Shown: positions 17,090-25,924, numbered from the stretch's first letter. The stretch: DNA of 64,000 nucleotides from CAVPNY01 sp963706905 (GCA_963706905.1 CAVPNY010000018.1:186001-250000), one strand, 5' to 3'. A program made the numbers and translations. Notes: generated from the sequence alone by a model not told the origin.

Positions 17090-17580
17090 AACCACGGATG
17101 AACACAGATGGGCACAGATAAATAAATGAAAATGAAATTCCAGGCCAGGTTGATGGAGGAGGATCTAAAAATATTCAATCCAATTACTGAAAAGGTCATT
17201 GGGTGTGCTTATATTGTCAGTAATGGATTGGGCAGTGGTTTCTTGGAAAAAGTCTACGAGAACGCGCTGGCGCATGAATTAAGGGAAAACGGTTTAAAGT
17301 TGGAACAGCAGCACCCAGTCAAGGTACGCTATGATGGCATCATCGTCGGCGATTACGTGGCTGATCTTCTGGTAGAGGATTGCATACTGGTTGAATTGAA
17401 AGCGATTCAAAGTTTGGATGGAATTCATCAGGCTCAATGTCTCAATTACTTGAAGGCAACCGGCTTGCGCCTCTGTTTGCTGATCAACTTCGGCTCACCG
17501 CGTGTCCAAATTAAGCGAATTGCGCTGTGACAAATAAAAAATTCTAAATAATCTGTGTTCATCTGTGTTTATCTGTGGTT
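17090..17580. mobile_element. GxxExxY cassette bounded by inverted repeats
   Basis: The left end 17090-17121 (AACCACGGATGAACACAGAT and following) and the right end 17551-17580 (reverse complement AACCACAGATAAACACAGAT and following) form an inverted repeat of about 30 bp built from CACAGAT words. They enclose only the GxxExxY gene. The unit sits between the flxB-like and flxA-like genes, which are normally adjacent, so it looks like an insertion. No target-site duplication is obvious. Confidence 0.45.
17126..17530 (+). CDS. GxxExxY protein
   Basis: A complete 134-residue member of the GxxExxY family. The signature lies in GSGFLEKVYENALAHEL, followed by VRYDGIIVGDYVADLLVEDC and VELKAIQSL, which resemble the acidic and Lys residues of PD-(D/E)XK nucleases, and the terminal LLINFGSPRVQIKRI. 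The family is widespread but of unknown function; a nuclease or mobile-element role is only inferred from the fold-like motifs and the flanking inverted repeats. Base composition is lower in GC than the flanking hdr/flx genes. Confidence 0.85.
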   Translation: MKMKFQARLMEEDLKIFNPITEKVIGCAYIVSNGLGSGFLEKVYENALAHELRENGLKLEQQHPVKVRYDGIIVGDYVADLLVEDCILVELKAIQSLDGIHQAQCLNYLKATGLRLCLLINFGSPRVQIKRIAL

Positions 17581-17628
17581 TCCATCCAGTTAAGTTCGTT
17601 CTATAGGAAAATAAGATAGGACATCCAT

Positions 17629-18469
17629 ATGGACGAAATCAACAATCCTTACCTCCCCTATCTCGGTCGCCTGATCGAGGTTAAAGACCTGGCCTGCCGA
17701 GATCAAGCTTTTCTCTGTCCAGATGCTCAACGGGGGCAGCGATGCCTTCGCTGCTTACCATCCAGGCCAGTTTGCCTTTTTGTCCTCCTTTGGGGAGGGC
17801 GAGGCGCCTTTTGGCCTGGCCTCCACCCCACAGCACAGCCCGCTGCTCGAGTTCGCTGTGCAGCGCCTGGGAGGAGTCACCACCGGCCTGCATGAGCTGG
17901 GACCGGGAGACATGGTCGGAGTGCGCGGGCCGATGGGCAACGCCTTCCCGATGGGAACCTTCCAGGGGAAAGACCTGCTCGTGCTAGGGGGTGGGATCGG
18001 TGGAGCTCCGCTGAGACCTGTGATCCAATCTGTGCTGGAGAAGCGCGAAGATTATGGTCACCTGACCATCCTGTGGGCTGCTCGGCACCCCTCGCTGCTG
18101 GTCTTCACCGACGAGTACGATGACTGGCGGGCTGCTCCGGATACCGACCTGCACCTCACCGTGGATGTCCCCGACCAGACCTGGGATCACAATGTCGGCC
18201 TGATCACCGATCTGCTCGAGCGCGTCGCCCCCTCGCCAGAGAACGCTATCGCCATCACCTGTGGCCCGCCAGTGATGATCTATTATGTGAACAAGCTATT
18301 AAACGGGTTAGGTTTTACTCCAGAACAGCAATACGTCACCCTGGAGGCGCGCATGCACTGCGGCCTCGGTAAGTGCGGGCGCTGCAATCTGGGCGAGAAA
18401 CTGGTCTGCGTGGACGGCCCGATCTTTTCGATGGCGGAGGTGGGGGGATTATTGGAGAGCTTTTTGTAA
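17629..18469 (+). pseudogene. FlxA/AsrB-like FAD-NAD(P) oxidoreductase subunit, one frameshift
   Basis: The first 22 codons (NPYLPYLGRLIEVKDL) and the long frame from about 17697 (AEIKLFSVQMLNGG) join to give a protein of about 280 residues of the AsrB/PyrK/FlxA family. Motifs: YHPGQFAFLSSFGEGEAPF (FAD), VLGGGIGGAPLRPVI (NAD(P) binding), ITCGPPVMI, and CGLGKCGRCNLGEKLVCVDG, a 2Fe-2S cysteine set. It should oxidise NAD(P)H and feed FlxB. A one-base shift lies at about 17690-17700. The internal ATG at 17723 would miss the FAD-binding beginning, so a functional restart is unlikely. Whether the shift is real cannot be told from the sequence. Confidence 0.72.
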
Positions 18470-18510
18470 TTCCTCAATAGCTTAACCCGACCACGAATGA
18501 GACAAACAGC

Positions 18511-18554
18511 ACGAATACCCGGGTGAGGGCTAAAGCCTTCACTCGAGTATTCGT
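18511..18554. repeat. Near-perfect 21-bp hairpin
   Basis: Arms 18511-18531 (beginning ACGAATACCCGGGTGAGGGC) and 18534-18554 pair at 20 of 21 positions, two of them G-U, around a two-base loop. It lies 41 bp after the flxA-like gene and carries no T-run, so it looks more like a REP-type palindrome than a canonical terminator, although it could also end the flx transcript. Confidence 0.6.
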
Positions 18555-18626
18555 TTCTCCATTCATGGACGATCCTACCATCGACAATTTCTAATGTAAA
18601 ATAGGCACATCGGAATATCTTAATCT

Positions 18627-19376
18627 ATGCCAACCCCCCTCCCTACCATGTACACCGAATTCGCTGCCTGGTTCCACGCCCTGACCGCCCCGGAGGAATA
18701 CGCCGAGGAAGCAGAGATCTATCGCCGGGAGTTCCTGGCTGCCAGCCGCATCCCGGTACGGGAAGTGCTTGAGCTGGGCTCGGGCGGCGGCAACAATGCC
18801 TCTCATCTCAAACACCATTTCCAGCTGACCCTGGTTGACCTCTCTCCCGACATGCTGGCGATCAGCCGGGGGCTTAATCCCGAGTGCGAGCATCTCCAGG
18901 GTGACATGCGCACTGTGCGCCTGGACCGCCTGTTCGACGCGGTCTTCGTCCACGACGCGGTTATGTATATGACCAGCCTGGATGACCTGCGCCAGGTGAT
19001 CGAGACGGCTTACGAGCACTGCAAGCCGGGCGGTGTGGCGCTGTTCGTCCCTGACTGTGTCAAACAGACCTTTCGTCCCGGCACTGACCACGGCGGTCAC
19101 GACCGGGAAGGTCGCTCCATGCGCTACCTGGAATGGAACTGGGACCCTGACCCGGACGATACGACCTTCATCGCCGATTTTGCATACCTGCTGCGCCAGC
19201 CGGATGGTAGCGTGCGCTGCGAGTACGAACGGCATACCCTCGGCCTGTTCCCACGCCTCGACTGGCTGCGCCTTTTAGAAGAAACCGGCTTCACGACGCA
19301 AATCCGGCCCTTTGACCATTCCGAAGTCGAGCCGGGTATGACCGAAATCTTCATAGGAGTCAAGCCCACTTCATGA
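18627..19376 (+). CDS. Class I SAM-dependent methyltransferase
   Basis: A 249-residue cytoplasmic methyltransferase. SAM-binding motif I is VLELGSGGGNNASHLK near residue 48, followed by LTLVDLSPDMLAISR (motif II acidic residue) and FDAVFVHDAVMYM. Substrate unknown. ATG 18627 and the in-frame ATG at 18648 are both possible starts. The gene ends in ATGA overlap with the HAD gene at 19373, so the two are coupled. Confidence 0.85.
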   Translation: MPTPLPTMYTEFAAWFHALTAPEEYAEEAEIYRREFLAASRIPVREVLELGSGGGNNASHLKHHFQLTLVDLSPDMLAISRGLNPECEHLQGDMRTVRLDRLFDAVFVHDAVMYMTSLDDLRQVIETAYEHCKPGGVALFVPDCVKQTFRPGTDHGGHDREGRSMRYLEWNWDPDPDDTTFIADFAYLLRQPDGSVRCEYERHTLGLFPRLDWLRLLEETGFTTQIRPFDHSEVEPGMTEIFIGVKPTS

Positions 19377-19999
19377 CCAACATCCTCATCTTCGACTTCG
19401 ACGGGGTCATGGCTGACACCCGCCAGTTCATGCTGGATGCCACCGGGGAGATCTGCGCCCAGCTTGGTTATCCCTGCACGCCCACCCCTGCCGACCAGGA
19501 AGCCCTGGAGGTGATGAGCTGGGAGGGCCTGGCGCGCCAGGTCGGCCTGCCAGAGCATTTGATCCCCGAATATACCCGGCGCATCCTGGCAGTTTTCAAT
19601 GACTACCCACAGCCGATGCCGGCTGTGGGTGGCATCGGAAAGGTTATCGCCCAGCTGTCCAGGATTTACCGGCTTGGTCTGGTCACCGGAAACGGGGCGG
19701 GTGTTGTCCGGAAATACCTTGCTCATTATGGATTAGAAGAATACTTCGAGGTAGTTTTCACGCTGGAGGACCCGGGCAGCCGGGTGGAGAAGATTCAGCG
19801 CATCCTAGCGACCCTGGGAAATGGGACTGCCAAGGCCTATATGATCGGTGACGCAGTCAGCGACATCCAGGCCGCCCGCCAGGCCGGTATATCCAGTGTA
19901 GCCGTCGTCTGGGGACACCAGAGTCTGGTAAAGCTGCGACAGGCCGGCCCCGACATCATCGTTAACCAACCAGCTGATTTATTAATGTTACCCACCTGA
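19373..19999 (+). CDS. HAD-superfamily phosphatase
   Basis: This 208-residue HAD hydrolase starts with motif I, IFDFDGVMADT (nucleophile Asp8 and acid/base Asp10), carries a helical cap between residues 15 and 85, motif II in LGLVTGNG, and motif III/IV in YMIGDAVSDIQAARQAG. The phosphoglycolate-phosphatase-like subgroup is likely, but the substrate is unknown. It is translationally coupled to the upstream methyltransferase. Confidence 0.85.
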   Translation: MTNILIFDFDGVMADTRQFMLDATGEICAQLGYPCTPTPADQEALEVMSWEGLARQVGLPEHLIPEYTRRILAVFNDYPQPMPAVGGIGKVIAQLSRIYRLGLVTGNGAGVVRKYLAHYGLEEYFEVVFTLEDPGSRVEKIQRILATLGNGTAKAYMIGDAVSDIQAARQAGISSVAVVWGHQSLVKLRQAGPDIIVNQPADLLMLPT

Positions 20000-20182
20000 A
20001 TTTTCTCAAGCGTGTAAGTAGGTTTTTTCAAGCAGTAATTCTATTAGCGAGAATTCTGACCTCTCCGGGTATGAAAACCTCTGTGCTCTTTGTGACCCTG
20101 TGGTGATCTATTTTTCCCCTCGATCTGTAATACAATCTACTCGCTGGCGTATTCCTGAGTAGAACGCGCTGCGGAGCAACCT

Positions 20183-20776
20183 GTGGATTTTGATGGGCAA
20201 ATGCGGGAAGAAGCGGTTCTGGCAGTGCGAGCCGCCCAAGACCGGCTGGCTTTTGTCACCCTTTACGACCGCTACTTCCACCGTATCTATAACTATATGC
20301 GGGTCCGCATCCTGGATCCTGAGCTGGCCGACGACCTGACGGCGCAGGTCTTTGAACGCGCTTTTAAGAATATCCACACTTACCGTCCGGAGAGCGCACC
20401 ATTCGGTGGTTGGTTGTTTGCCATCGCCCGAAATGCCTTGTCAGATCACTTGCGTGCAACCCGCCGCCGTCAATTCTTTTCGTTAGATATCTTGCGCTCC
20501 AGCCCGGCAGAAAAATCTGCATTGGAAGATGGCTTTATCCAGCGCGAATCACACCAGGAACTCTTACATTCCATGTCCCGGCTCAGCGAGCGGGAGCGTG
20601 ACCTGGTTGGCATGAAGTTCTACGGAGGTCTGAGCAACCGCCAGATCGCTGAGCTGAGCGGGTTAAGCGAGAGTAATGTTGGAGTAATCCTTTATCGGGC
20701 TATGCACCGCCTGCGCGAGTATCTGGGTGAACAGGAGCTGCCGGGCGTGGAGAATAGTGGTTATGAACGAGTCTGA
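20183..20776 (+). CDS. ECF-type RNA polymerase sigma factor
   Basis: A 197-residue sigma-70-family factor. Region 2 is seen in LYDRYFHRIYNYMRVR and ADDLTAQVFERAFKN; region 4 in LSERERDLVGMKFYGGLSNR and QIAELSGLSESNVGVILYRA. It should direct RNA polymerase to a small set of promoters. GTG at 20183 has GGAG six to seven bases upstream; ATG 20201 is an alternative. Its end overlaps the start of the next gene, a membrane protein that is the likely anti-sigma factor. The 20000-20182 region shows a possible TACAAT box at 20131 without a clear -35. Confidence 0.88.
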   Translation: MDFDGQMREEAVLAVRAAQDRLAFVTLYDRYFHRIYNYMRVRILDPELADDLTAQVFERAFKNIHTYRPESAPFGGWLFAIARNALSDHLRATRRRQFFSLDILRSSPAEKSALEDGFIQRESHQELLHSMSRLSERERDLVGMKFYGGLSNRQIAELSGLSESNVGVILYRAMHRLREYLGEQELPGVENSGYERV

Positions 20777-23099
20777 ATTAGCTGATCTGTTTACTCGCCA
20801 TTGGGACGCATCTCAATCTGGCGCTGCCCTGCCTGGCGGTGGAGAGACTCCTGAAGCGGTGCGCCAGGCATTAAAAATGGCTGGGAAAGTGTCCCGGGAG
20901 GATTTCTCAGCCGATAGCCGCGCCCGGGATGCGCTGCGCCGCAGGATCTTGATGGGGGAGTTTTCCGGAGGGGCTGCCAGCCAGACCCAGCCGGTGAAAG
21001 TAACTCGCCCCGCCAAAGCGCTCCCCCTGGCTGGATGGATTCGAACGGCCGGCTATGCAGCCGCCATTGGTTTGTTCTTGCTGGTTTTCAGCCTGGCGAT
21101 TCGCGCTTTCTTGCCTCGCTCGCAACCCGCGGTCGGGATGGCCTCGCCCAGCGCGGCCCTCTCCCTGCTTGAATCTCCAGCCGCTTCGACTGAGGCGCTT
21201 ACGATGGCTATTGACGAAGCGACGCCCACTCCCCAAGCGCCGCCGCCTGCCCTGGGTTTGGAAAGCCTGCCAGAAACCATCCAGGCAGTAATCCTCAATC
21301 CTGCCTGGGAGACTCTTTGGGTGCAGGGGGAAGCGCATACAGTCAGCCCGGATGGCGAACCCTATACCTTCCATGTGCAGGGCTGGCTCGACCGGGATGG
21401 CATCGGTCGGGTGATCAGTACTGACCAGCTCTCTGGTGATGTGCCATTCGACCCAGACCTGGAGCCACGCTGGGTGTGGGCCAGCAACGGCCAGAGCTTG
21501 CTGCTCTACGACCACCAGAGCGGCGAGTTTGACCCCAACTCCGCAGCCATGCGCTGGTTCGACCACCCTCTCGAAACGGCAGGTGTGGTGATTGAGATGC
21601 TCTTCCCGCGCGCGTTGGAAGGCAGTGTTAAATCAATGCAGGTCATTGAACATGCCGTCCAGGCCGGGCGACCGGCAGTGGTCATCGATTGGGAAGGAGC
21701 GCGCTACTGGATCGATTCTGAGACCGGTGTGATCCTGCGCCGCCAGCGGTTCGATGAATCCGGCAACGTGTCCGAAGATATTGCCATAGATGCCATTGTC
21801 TACAATCCCACCCTGCCGGAGGACGTTACTGACTCTGATCAAATCGAGTCTGCTCCCTTTGAGGCAGCGCCGACCAGCCAGCCGGGAGATATCCCGTCAT
21901 CACCACCCGCCAGCCAGCCTGGCGAGCCGCCTGATAATCCGCTCGAAATGCCCACTGCAACGCCAACCCCCGCGGCCAGCGATACGATTGTCCTGTCGAT
22001 CCCGGATGACCAAAGTGGCATTGTCTCCAGCAACGCATTCAAGGCAAGCCTGTACTTCACCCTGCGCTCGGTGCTGCCGCCTTTCGACCGACAGCTGGCG
22101 CGGATTGACTCTGCCTGTCTGTTTACCCAGTCTGGCTGCCAGATTGACCTGATCCCCGGTTTGCCGGAAAACTTCGATAACCTGCTGCATTGGGCGCCAG
22201 ATGGTAATCAGGCGGTATTGATTGACTCAGCCAATTCTCGCGTGCTGCTTTTCGATCCCCGCAGTGGAAGTTTTTCCACCCTGGCGGATAATCTGATGGG
22301 AACTACAGATATGGTTTTGTGGTCGCCGGATGGCGCCTGGGTCGCTATGACCGTCGAAAATGAACAAAAGGATGGCAGCCTGATCACTCTGATCAATCCT
22401 GAGGTCACTTCCAGCAGGAACGACTACCAGACTTTAACTGCAGACCTGGCTGGCATCCAGATGCCGCTTGCCTGGCTGGACGAGAATACCCTGCTTTTCT
22501 TCCGCCACAGCATTAAGAATAAAGATGGATCTGGCCAATTTATCGAGCCAGGGTTGTATCGCCTGGACTTGGAGCGTAGCCTGGTCACCGATGTGCCGTT
22601 CAACGGCGGCTGGGAATGGCTTAAGAATTACCCGGCTGCCTCTCCTGATGGCGCCCAACTGGCTGTGTGGACTGAGCTCGACGGCCAACGCCAGTTGGCT
22701 GTGCTTGATTTAGGAGACATCAGCCTGAGCGGCAGCTTGCTCACCCCGCTGGGCGTGGACGGCAGCACCCCGACCTGGTCACCGGATGGGAATTGGATTG
22801 CCTTCACTGCCCCGGGAGTTGACCCGGCCGGCGAGCCGGTCGTCCAGGTCAATGTCATTCACCCGGATGGCAGCAGCCTGCAAACGCTCTTCACCTGGGG
22901 GAGTACCCCTTCCCTGGCCTGGGCGCCAGACAGCCAGCGCCTGATCATCACTGCCTGGCCGTTGGGAGAAGATCCAGAGCATGACCGCACTACCTTCTAC
23001 CTGGCGAATATCGCCGAAGGCAAGCTGCAGCACATCCTTATGGATGACGCACATCGGCAGTATGAGCTGATCTCGCCTGCTTTCCGCCCGCCTGAGTAA
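20763..23099 (+). CDS. Membrane-anchored probable sigma regulator with LolA/RseB-like and TolB-like domains
   Basis: This 778-residue protein starts inside the sigma gene (14-base overlap), the arrangement typical of anti-sigma factors. Residues 1-92 would be cytoplasmic, with one membrane segment (YAAAIGLFLLVFSLAIRAFL) near 98-117. A strand-rich region of about 180-365 ends in AVVIDWEGARYWIDSETGVI and resembles the LolA/RseB fold. After a Pro/Ser/Thr-rich linker comes a beta-propeller with PD40/TolB-like repeats (WAPDGNQAV, WSPDGAWVA, WSPDGNWIAFT, WAPDSQRLI). No HxxxCxxC zinc motif is visible in the N-terminus. An extracytoplasmic sensor that controls the sigma factor is inferred from position and topology. 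Confidence 0.62.
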   Translation: MNESELADLFTRHWDASQSGAALPGGGETPEAVRQALKMAGKVSREDFSADSRARDALRRRILMGEFSGGAASQTQPVKVTRPAKALPLAGWIRTAGYAAAIGLFLLVFSLAIRAFLPRSQPAVGMASPSAALSLLESPAASTEALTMAIDEATPTPQAPPPALGLESLPETIQAVILNPAWETLWVQGEAHTVSPDGEPYTFHVQGWLDRDGIGRVISTDQLSGDVPFDPDLEPRWVWASNGQSLLLYDHQSGEFDPNSAAMRWFDHPLETAGVVIEMLFPRALEGSVKSMQVIEHAVQAGRPAVVIDWEGARYWIDSETGVILRRQRFDESGNVSEDIAIDAIVYNPTLPEDVTDSDQIESAPFEAAPTSQPGDIPSSPPASQPGEPPDNPLEMPTATPTPAASDTIVLSIPDDQSGIVSSNAFKASLYFTLRSVLPPFDRQLARIDSACLFTQSGCQIDLIPGLPENFDNLLHWAPDGNQAVLIDSANSRVLLFDPRSGSFSTLADNLMGTTDMVLWSPDGAWVAMTVENEQKDGSLITLINPEVTSSRNDYQTLTADLAGIQMPLAWLDENTLLFFRHSIKNKDGSGQFIEPGLYRLDLERSLVTDVPFNGGWEWLKNYPAASPDGAQLAVWTELDGQRQLAVLDLGDISLSGSLLTPLGVDGSTPTWSPDGNWIAFTAPGVDPAGEPVVQVNVIHPDGSSLQTLFTWGSTPSLAWAPDSQRLIITAWPLGEDPEHDRTTFYLANIAEGKLQHILMDDAHRQYELISPAFRPPE

Positions 23100-23142
23100 G
23101 GCGAGGCGCTTCCACTGAAACCCCAGGCAGCGCCATTTGAAG

Positions 23143-24864
23143 TCAGGCCAGACGGGAAAGCCAGTTTTCCAGCAGGTCTCGCACAGCCACGGTACCTGGC
23201 TGGGCTAACGCCAGCTTTGCCACCTCCTGGCATTCCTTAACATCCAGCTTGCGGATGAGCTCTTTGACCACCGGAATTGAAGACGGCGCCATGCTGAACT
23301 CGTCCAGCCCCAGGCCAAGCAGCAGCGGGGTCGCCAGGGGATCGCCAGCCATCTCCCCACACAGGCCCACCCAGCGACCTTTTTCGTGCGCCTTCTCAAT
23401 GGTGCGCGCAATCAGGCGCAGCACCGCCGGATGGAATGAGCTTGCCAGGTAAGCCACGCGTTCGTTGGTGCGGTCGACCGCCAGGGTATATTGGGTCAGA
23501 TCGTTTGTGCCGATGCTGAAGAAGTCGACATATTCAGCCAGGTGCTCGCTGATCAACGCAGCGGAAGGCACCTCCACCATGATGCCAAATTGGATTTTTT
23601 CAGTCGCCAGCCGATTTTCCTGGCGCAGTGATGCCTTAGCTTCATCGAAAAGCTGGCGCGCCTGCCGAACTTCATCCACGCAAGAAACCATTGGCGCCAT
23701 GACGCGCAGGTCGCTCTCGGGGCTGGTGGCGCGCAACAGGGCTCGCATCTGAGCGAACAGCACATCCGGGTGATCCCGCATCATGCGGATAGCCCGCCAT
23801 CCCAGGAATGGATTGGTTTCCGGGCGCAGGTCCAGGTAATCAACTGGTTTATCGCCGCCGATATCGAGGGTGCGCACTACCACCGGGCGACTACCCATCA
23901 CCTGCAAGATTTCCCGATAGATAGCGACCTGTTCTTCTTCACTTGGCAGGCGACCATAATCCAGGTATAGAAACTCGGTGCGCAGCAAGCCAACCCCTTC
24001 GGCGCCAAAATCGATCGCCTGGCGCGCATCGATCACCCCGCCGATATTAGCGACAATCTCGACGGTGCGCCCATCGCGAGTTTGCGCGGACTGGCTCGCC
24101 GCGCTGAGCTGCGATCGCCAGGTATTGTTCCAGGCTTCTTGCTTTTGGCGGGCAGCGACGAGCTCATTATCGTCTGGCTCACAAATCAGGATGCCTGTGC
24201 TGCCATCCAGGACCACAACTGAGCCGTCACACAGGTTGGATAAATCAAACGGCACGCTGACTGCGGCCGGTACAGCCAGGCTGCGCGCCAGGATGGCTGT
24301 ATGCGAGGTTGGCCCGCCGCGCTGGGTGCACAACCCCAGGATCACCTGCCGGTCAAACTGCATGGTGTCGGATGGCGTGAGTTCTTCAGCCAGAATGACA
24401 ACCGGAGACTGCGGCTGCAATTGGTCGGGCGAAATTCCATTCAGGCAATACAGGACACGACGGCTGACGTCGCGGATATCCTGGGCGCGCGCCTGGAAAT
24501 ATTCATCCTCCAGGGCCAGCATCTGGCTGGCAAAGGTTTCCGAAATCTCGGCCACAGCTGCCTCGGCGTTGATGCACTCATCTTGAATGGCGGTCTGGAT
24601 CGTCCCGATGAATTCAGGGTCATCCAGAAATAGCTGGTGCGCTTCGAAAATGGCGGCCTCAGTTGCCCCAACACTGGCGAGGGCGCGCTCGTACAGCGCA
24701 TGTAGCTGCTGCTTGGCTTGTGTTAATGCCTTTTCGAGACGTTCGATCTCTCCGGCCGGGTCCTTGATTGGGCAGCGCTCAGTCTTAACCACAGCCGGAC
24801 GGTAGATCCAGCATGGACCTATGGCGATTCCATTGGAAACGGCAATCCCTTGCGCTTTATTCAT
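23143..24864 (-). CDS. ptsI: PTS Enzyme I (phosphoenolpyruvate-protein phosphotransferase)
   Basis: The 573-residue Enzyme I takes phosphate from phosphoenolpyruvate and passes it to HPr. The phosphohistidine motif GGPTSHTAILARS places His at 188 (189 in E. coli). The PEP-binding barrel shows LLRTEFLYLD, GLCGEMAGDP and DFFSIGTNDLTQYTLA. Its ATG overlaps the HPr stop (ATGA), and it is the last gene of the operon. Presence inside a sugar-specific operon means this PTS carries its own general enzymes. Confidence 0.95.
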   Translation of the reverse strand: MNKAQGIAVSNGIAIGPCWIYRPAVVKTERCPIKDPAGEIERLEKALTQAKQQLHALYERALASVGATEAAIFEAHQLFLDDPEFIGTIQTAIQDECINAEAAVAEISETFASQMLALEDEYFQARAQDIRDVSRRVLYCLNGISPDQLQPQSPVVILAEELTPSDTMQFDRQVILGLCTQRGGPTSHTAILARSLAVPAAVSVPFDLSNLCDGSVVVLDGSTGILICEPDDNELVAARQKQEAWNNTWRSQLSAASQSAQTRDGRTVEIVANIGGVIDARQAIDFGAEGVGLLRTEFLYLDYGRLPSEEEQVAIYREILQVMGSRPVVVRTLDIGGDKPVDYLDLRPETNPFLGWRAIRMMRDHPDVLFAQMRALLRATSPESDLRVMAPMVSCVDEVRQARQLFDEAKASLRQENRLATEKIQFGIMVEVPSAALISEHLAEYVDFFSIGTNDLTQYTLAVDRTNERVAYLASSFHPAVLRLIARTIEKAHEKGRWVGLCGEMAGDPLATPLLLGLGLDEFSMAPSSIPVVKELIRKLDVKECQEVAKLALAQPGTVAVRDLLENWLSRLA

Positions 24865-25142
24865 CCTGCTCCCTCGCCGAAATCGCTTTCAATCAGGTCC
24901 TTCAGAGCCTGCAGGGCTTCGTCTTCCCGTTCCCCATTGGTCTCAATATGCACAACGTGATCTTTTTGGACGCCCAGGGTCATGACGCTCAGGATGCTCT
25001 TGGCATTCACCGTCTTCCCTGCCGCGGTCAGATTACATATCTTGATCTCGCACGGGAACTTTGCCGCCAGCTTAACAAAATCAGCGGCCGGCCGGGCGTG
25101 TAAGCCAACCGGATGGGTGACGGTTATATCGATGGATTGCAT
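24861..25142 (-). CDS. ptsH: HPr phosphocarrier protein
   Basis: The 93-residue HPr relays phosphate from Enzyme I to IIA. His15 is in GLHARPAADF; the segment NAKSILSVMTLG holds Ser49 at the position of the regulatory Ser46 of Gram-positive HPr. No HPr kinase is in the window, so Ser phosphorylation is unproven. AGGAGAACC precedes the ATG. Overlaps ptsI by four bases. Confidence 0.95.
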   Translation of the reverse strand: MQSIDITVTHPVGLHARPAADFVKLAAKFPCEIKICNLTAAGKTVNAKSILSVMTLGVQKDHVVHIETNGEREDEALQALKDLIESDFGEGAG

Positions 25143-25210
25143 CGCAAGGTTCTCCTGGGTGAAATTGAGTTGATTGAAATGGTTTTATAAGTGTGAGATA
25201 GGAGTGTTGC

Positions 25211-25627
25211 TCAAGGCTGGCTTTTAGGCGCATCTGCGTCGGCCCGGTTGGCCAGGAGATTCGCCAGGTTGTCGATTGGATACAATTTCTTGAGCGTTTG
25301 CTCATTCTTGATGCGCGGGATGAACTGGCGTGGAGAGGCGATCAGTGGCCACTGGGAAGCCTTCAGGCCGACCTCCCAGGGGATATCCCTCTTCTTCAGT
25401 AGCCGAGCGATATCCTGGCTGGTTTTCTTATGGAGCTGATCAGGTAAGGTTTTTTCGATGGCTTCAAGCAGGTCAGCCAGGGTCTGGCGATAATTCCGTT
25501 GGGAAACCAGCAGCGCCAGAAAATAAAGCAGGAGGATTGAATTAATCCACAGGCTATACTTGAGATAGGTGTCTAAGAGAGTTTGCCCCCAGCCCCCCAA
25601 AAATGATCTGACAAGCGTATCGATCAT
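25211..25627 (-). CDS. Unknown protein with one N-terminal membrane segment, in PTS operon
   Basis: A 138-residue protein. Residues about 20-42 (YSLWINSILLLYFLALLVSQ) form one membrane helix; the rest is a charged, helical cytoplasmic part (LADLLEAIEKTLPDQLHKK, IARLLKKRDIPWEVGLKASQ). I do not recognise a family. It lies three bases after the next upstream small gene and before ptsH within the operon, so a role linked to the transporter is suggested by context only. Confidence 0.55.
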   Translation of the reverse strand: MIDTLVRSFLGGWGQTLLDTYLKYSLWINSILLLYFLALLVSQRNYRQTLADLLEAIEKTLPDQLHKKTSQDIARLLKKRDIPWEVGLKASQWPLIASPRQFIPRIKNEQTLKKLYPIDNLANLLANRADADAPKSQP

Positions 25628-25630
25628 TTC

Positions 25631-25924
25631 CTATACCGATTGCTCAAGGGCTTGCCACAACTCGGACGCCCAGGCATGGAGCTGCTCCTTGGATTGACTC
25701 TCGCTGGTGATCACCAGCGTGGCTGAGGCCGGGTTGCCAGGTCGAGCGGAGAGCGTGCTTTGCACATCTGTGCCGGCTTCCTGGCGCTTGGCCAGCGCCA
25801 GCCAACCAATCGGGCGCAGTTTCCAGGTTTGAAAGCCGGCCTTCTGGTAGGCGGGCTCAAAAGCCTGATAAAGTTGGTCGGCGGTCTTATTTGGGAAAGT
25901 CCGGTTTTCTTCTACTTTTGCCAT
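25631..25924 (-). CDS. Unknown 97-residue cytoplasmic protein, in PTS operon
   Basis: Sequence features: a basic, amphipathic protein without membrane segments (TADQLYQAFEPAYQKAGF, WKLRPIGWLALAKRQ). GGAG eight bases before the ATG at 25924 decides the start; longer in-frame readings extend into the spacer after IIC. The tight spacing (three bases) with the downstream membrane-anchored gene suggests that the two form a pair. No family recognised. Confidence 0.55.
   Translation of the reverse strand: MAKVEENRTFPNKTADQLYQAFEPAYQKAGFQTWKLRPIGWLALAKRQEAGTDVQSTLSARPGNPASATLVITSESQSKEQLHAWASELWQALEQSV

Noticed and set aside
17723..18469. A functional shorter FlxA-like protein from ATG 17723
   Set aside because: The first strands of the FAD domain would be missing and the missing part is present in the previous frame, so a frameshift is the simpler explanation.
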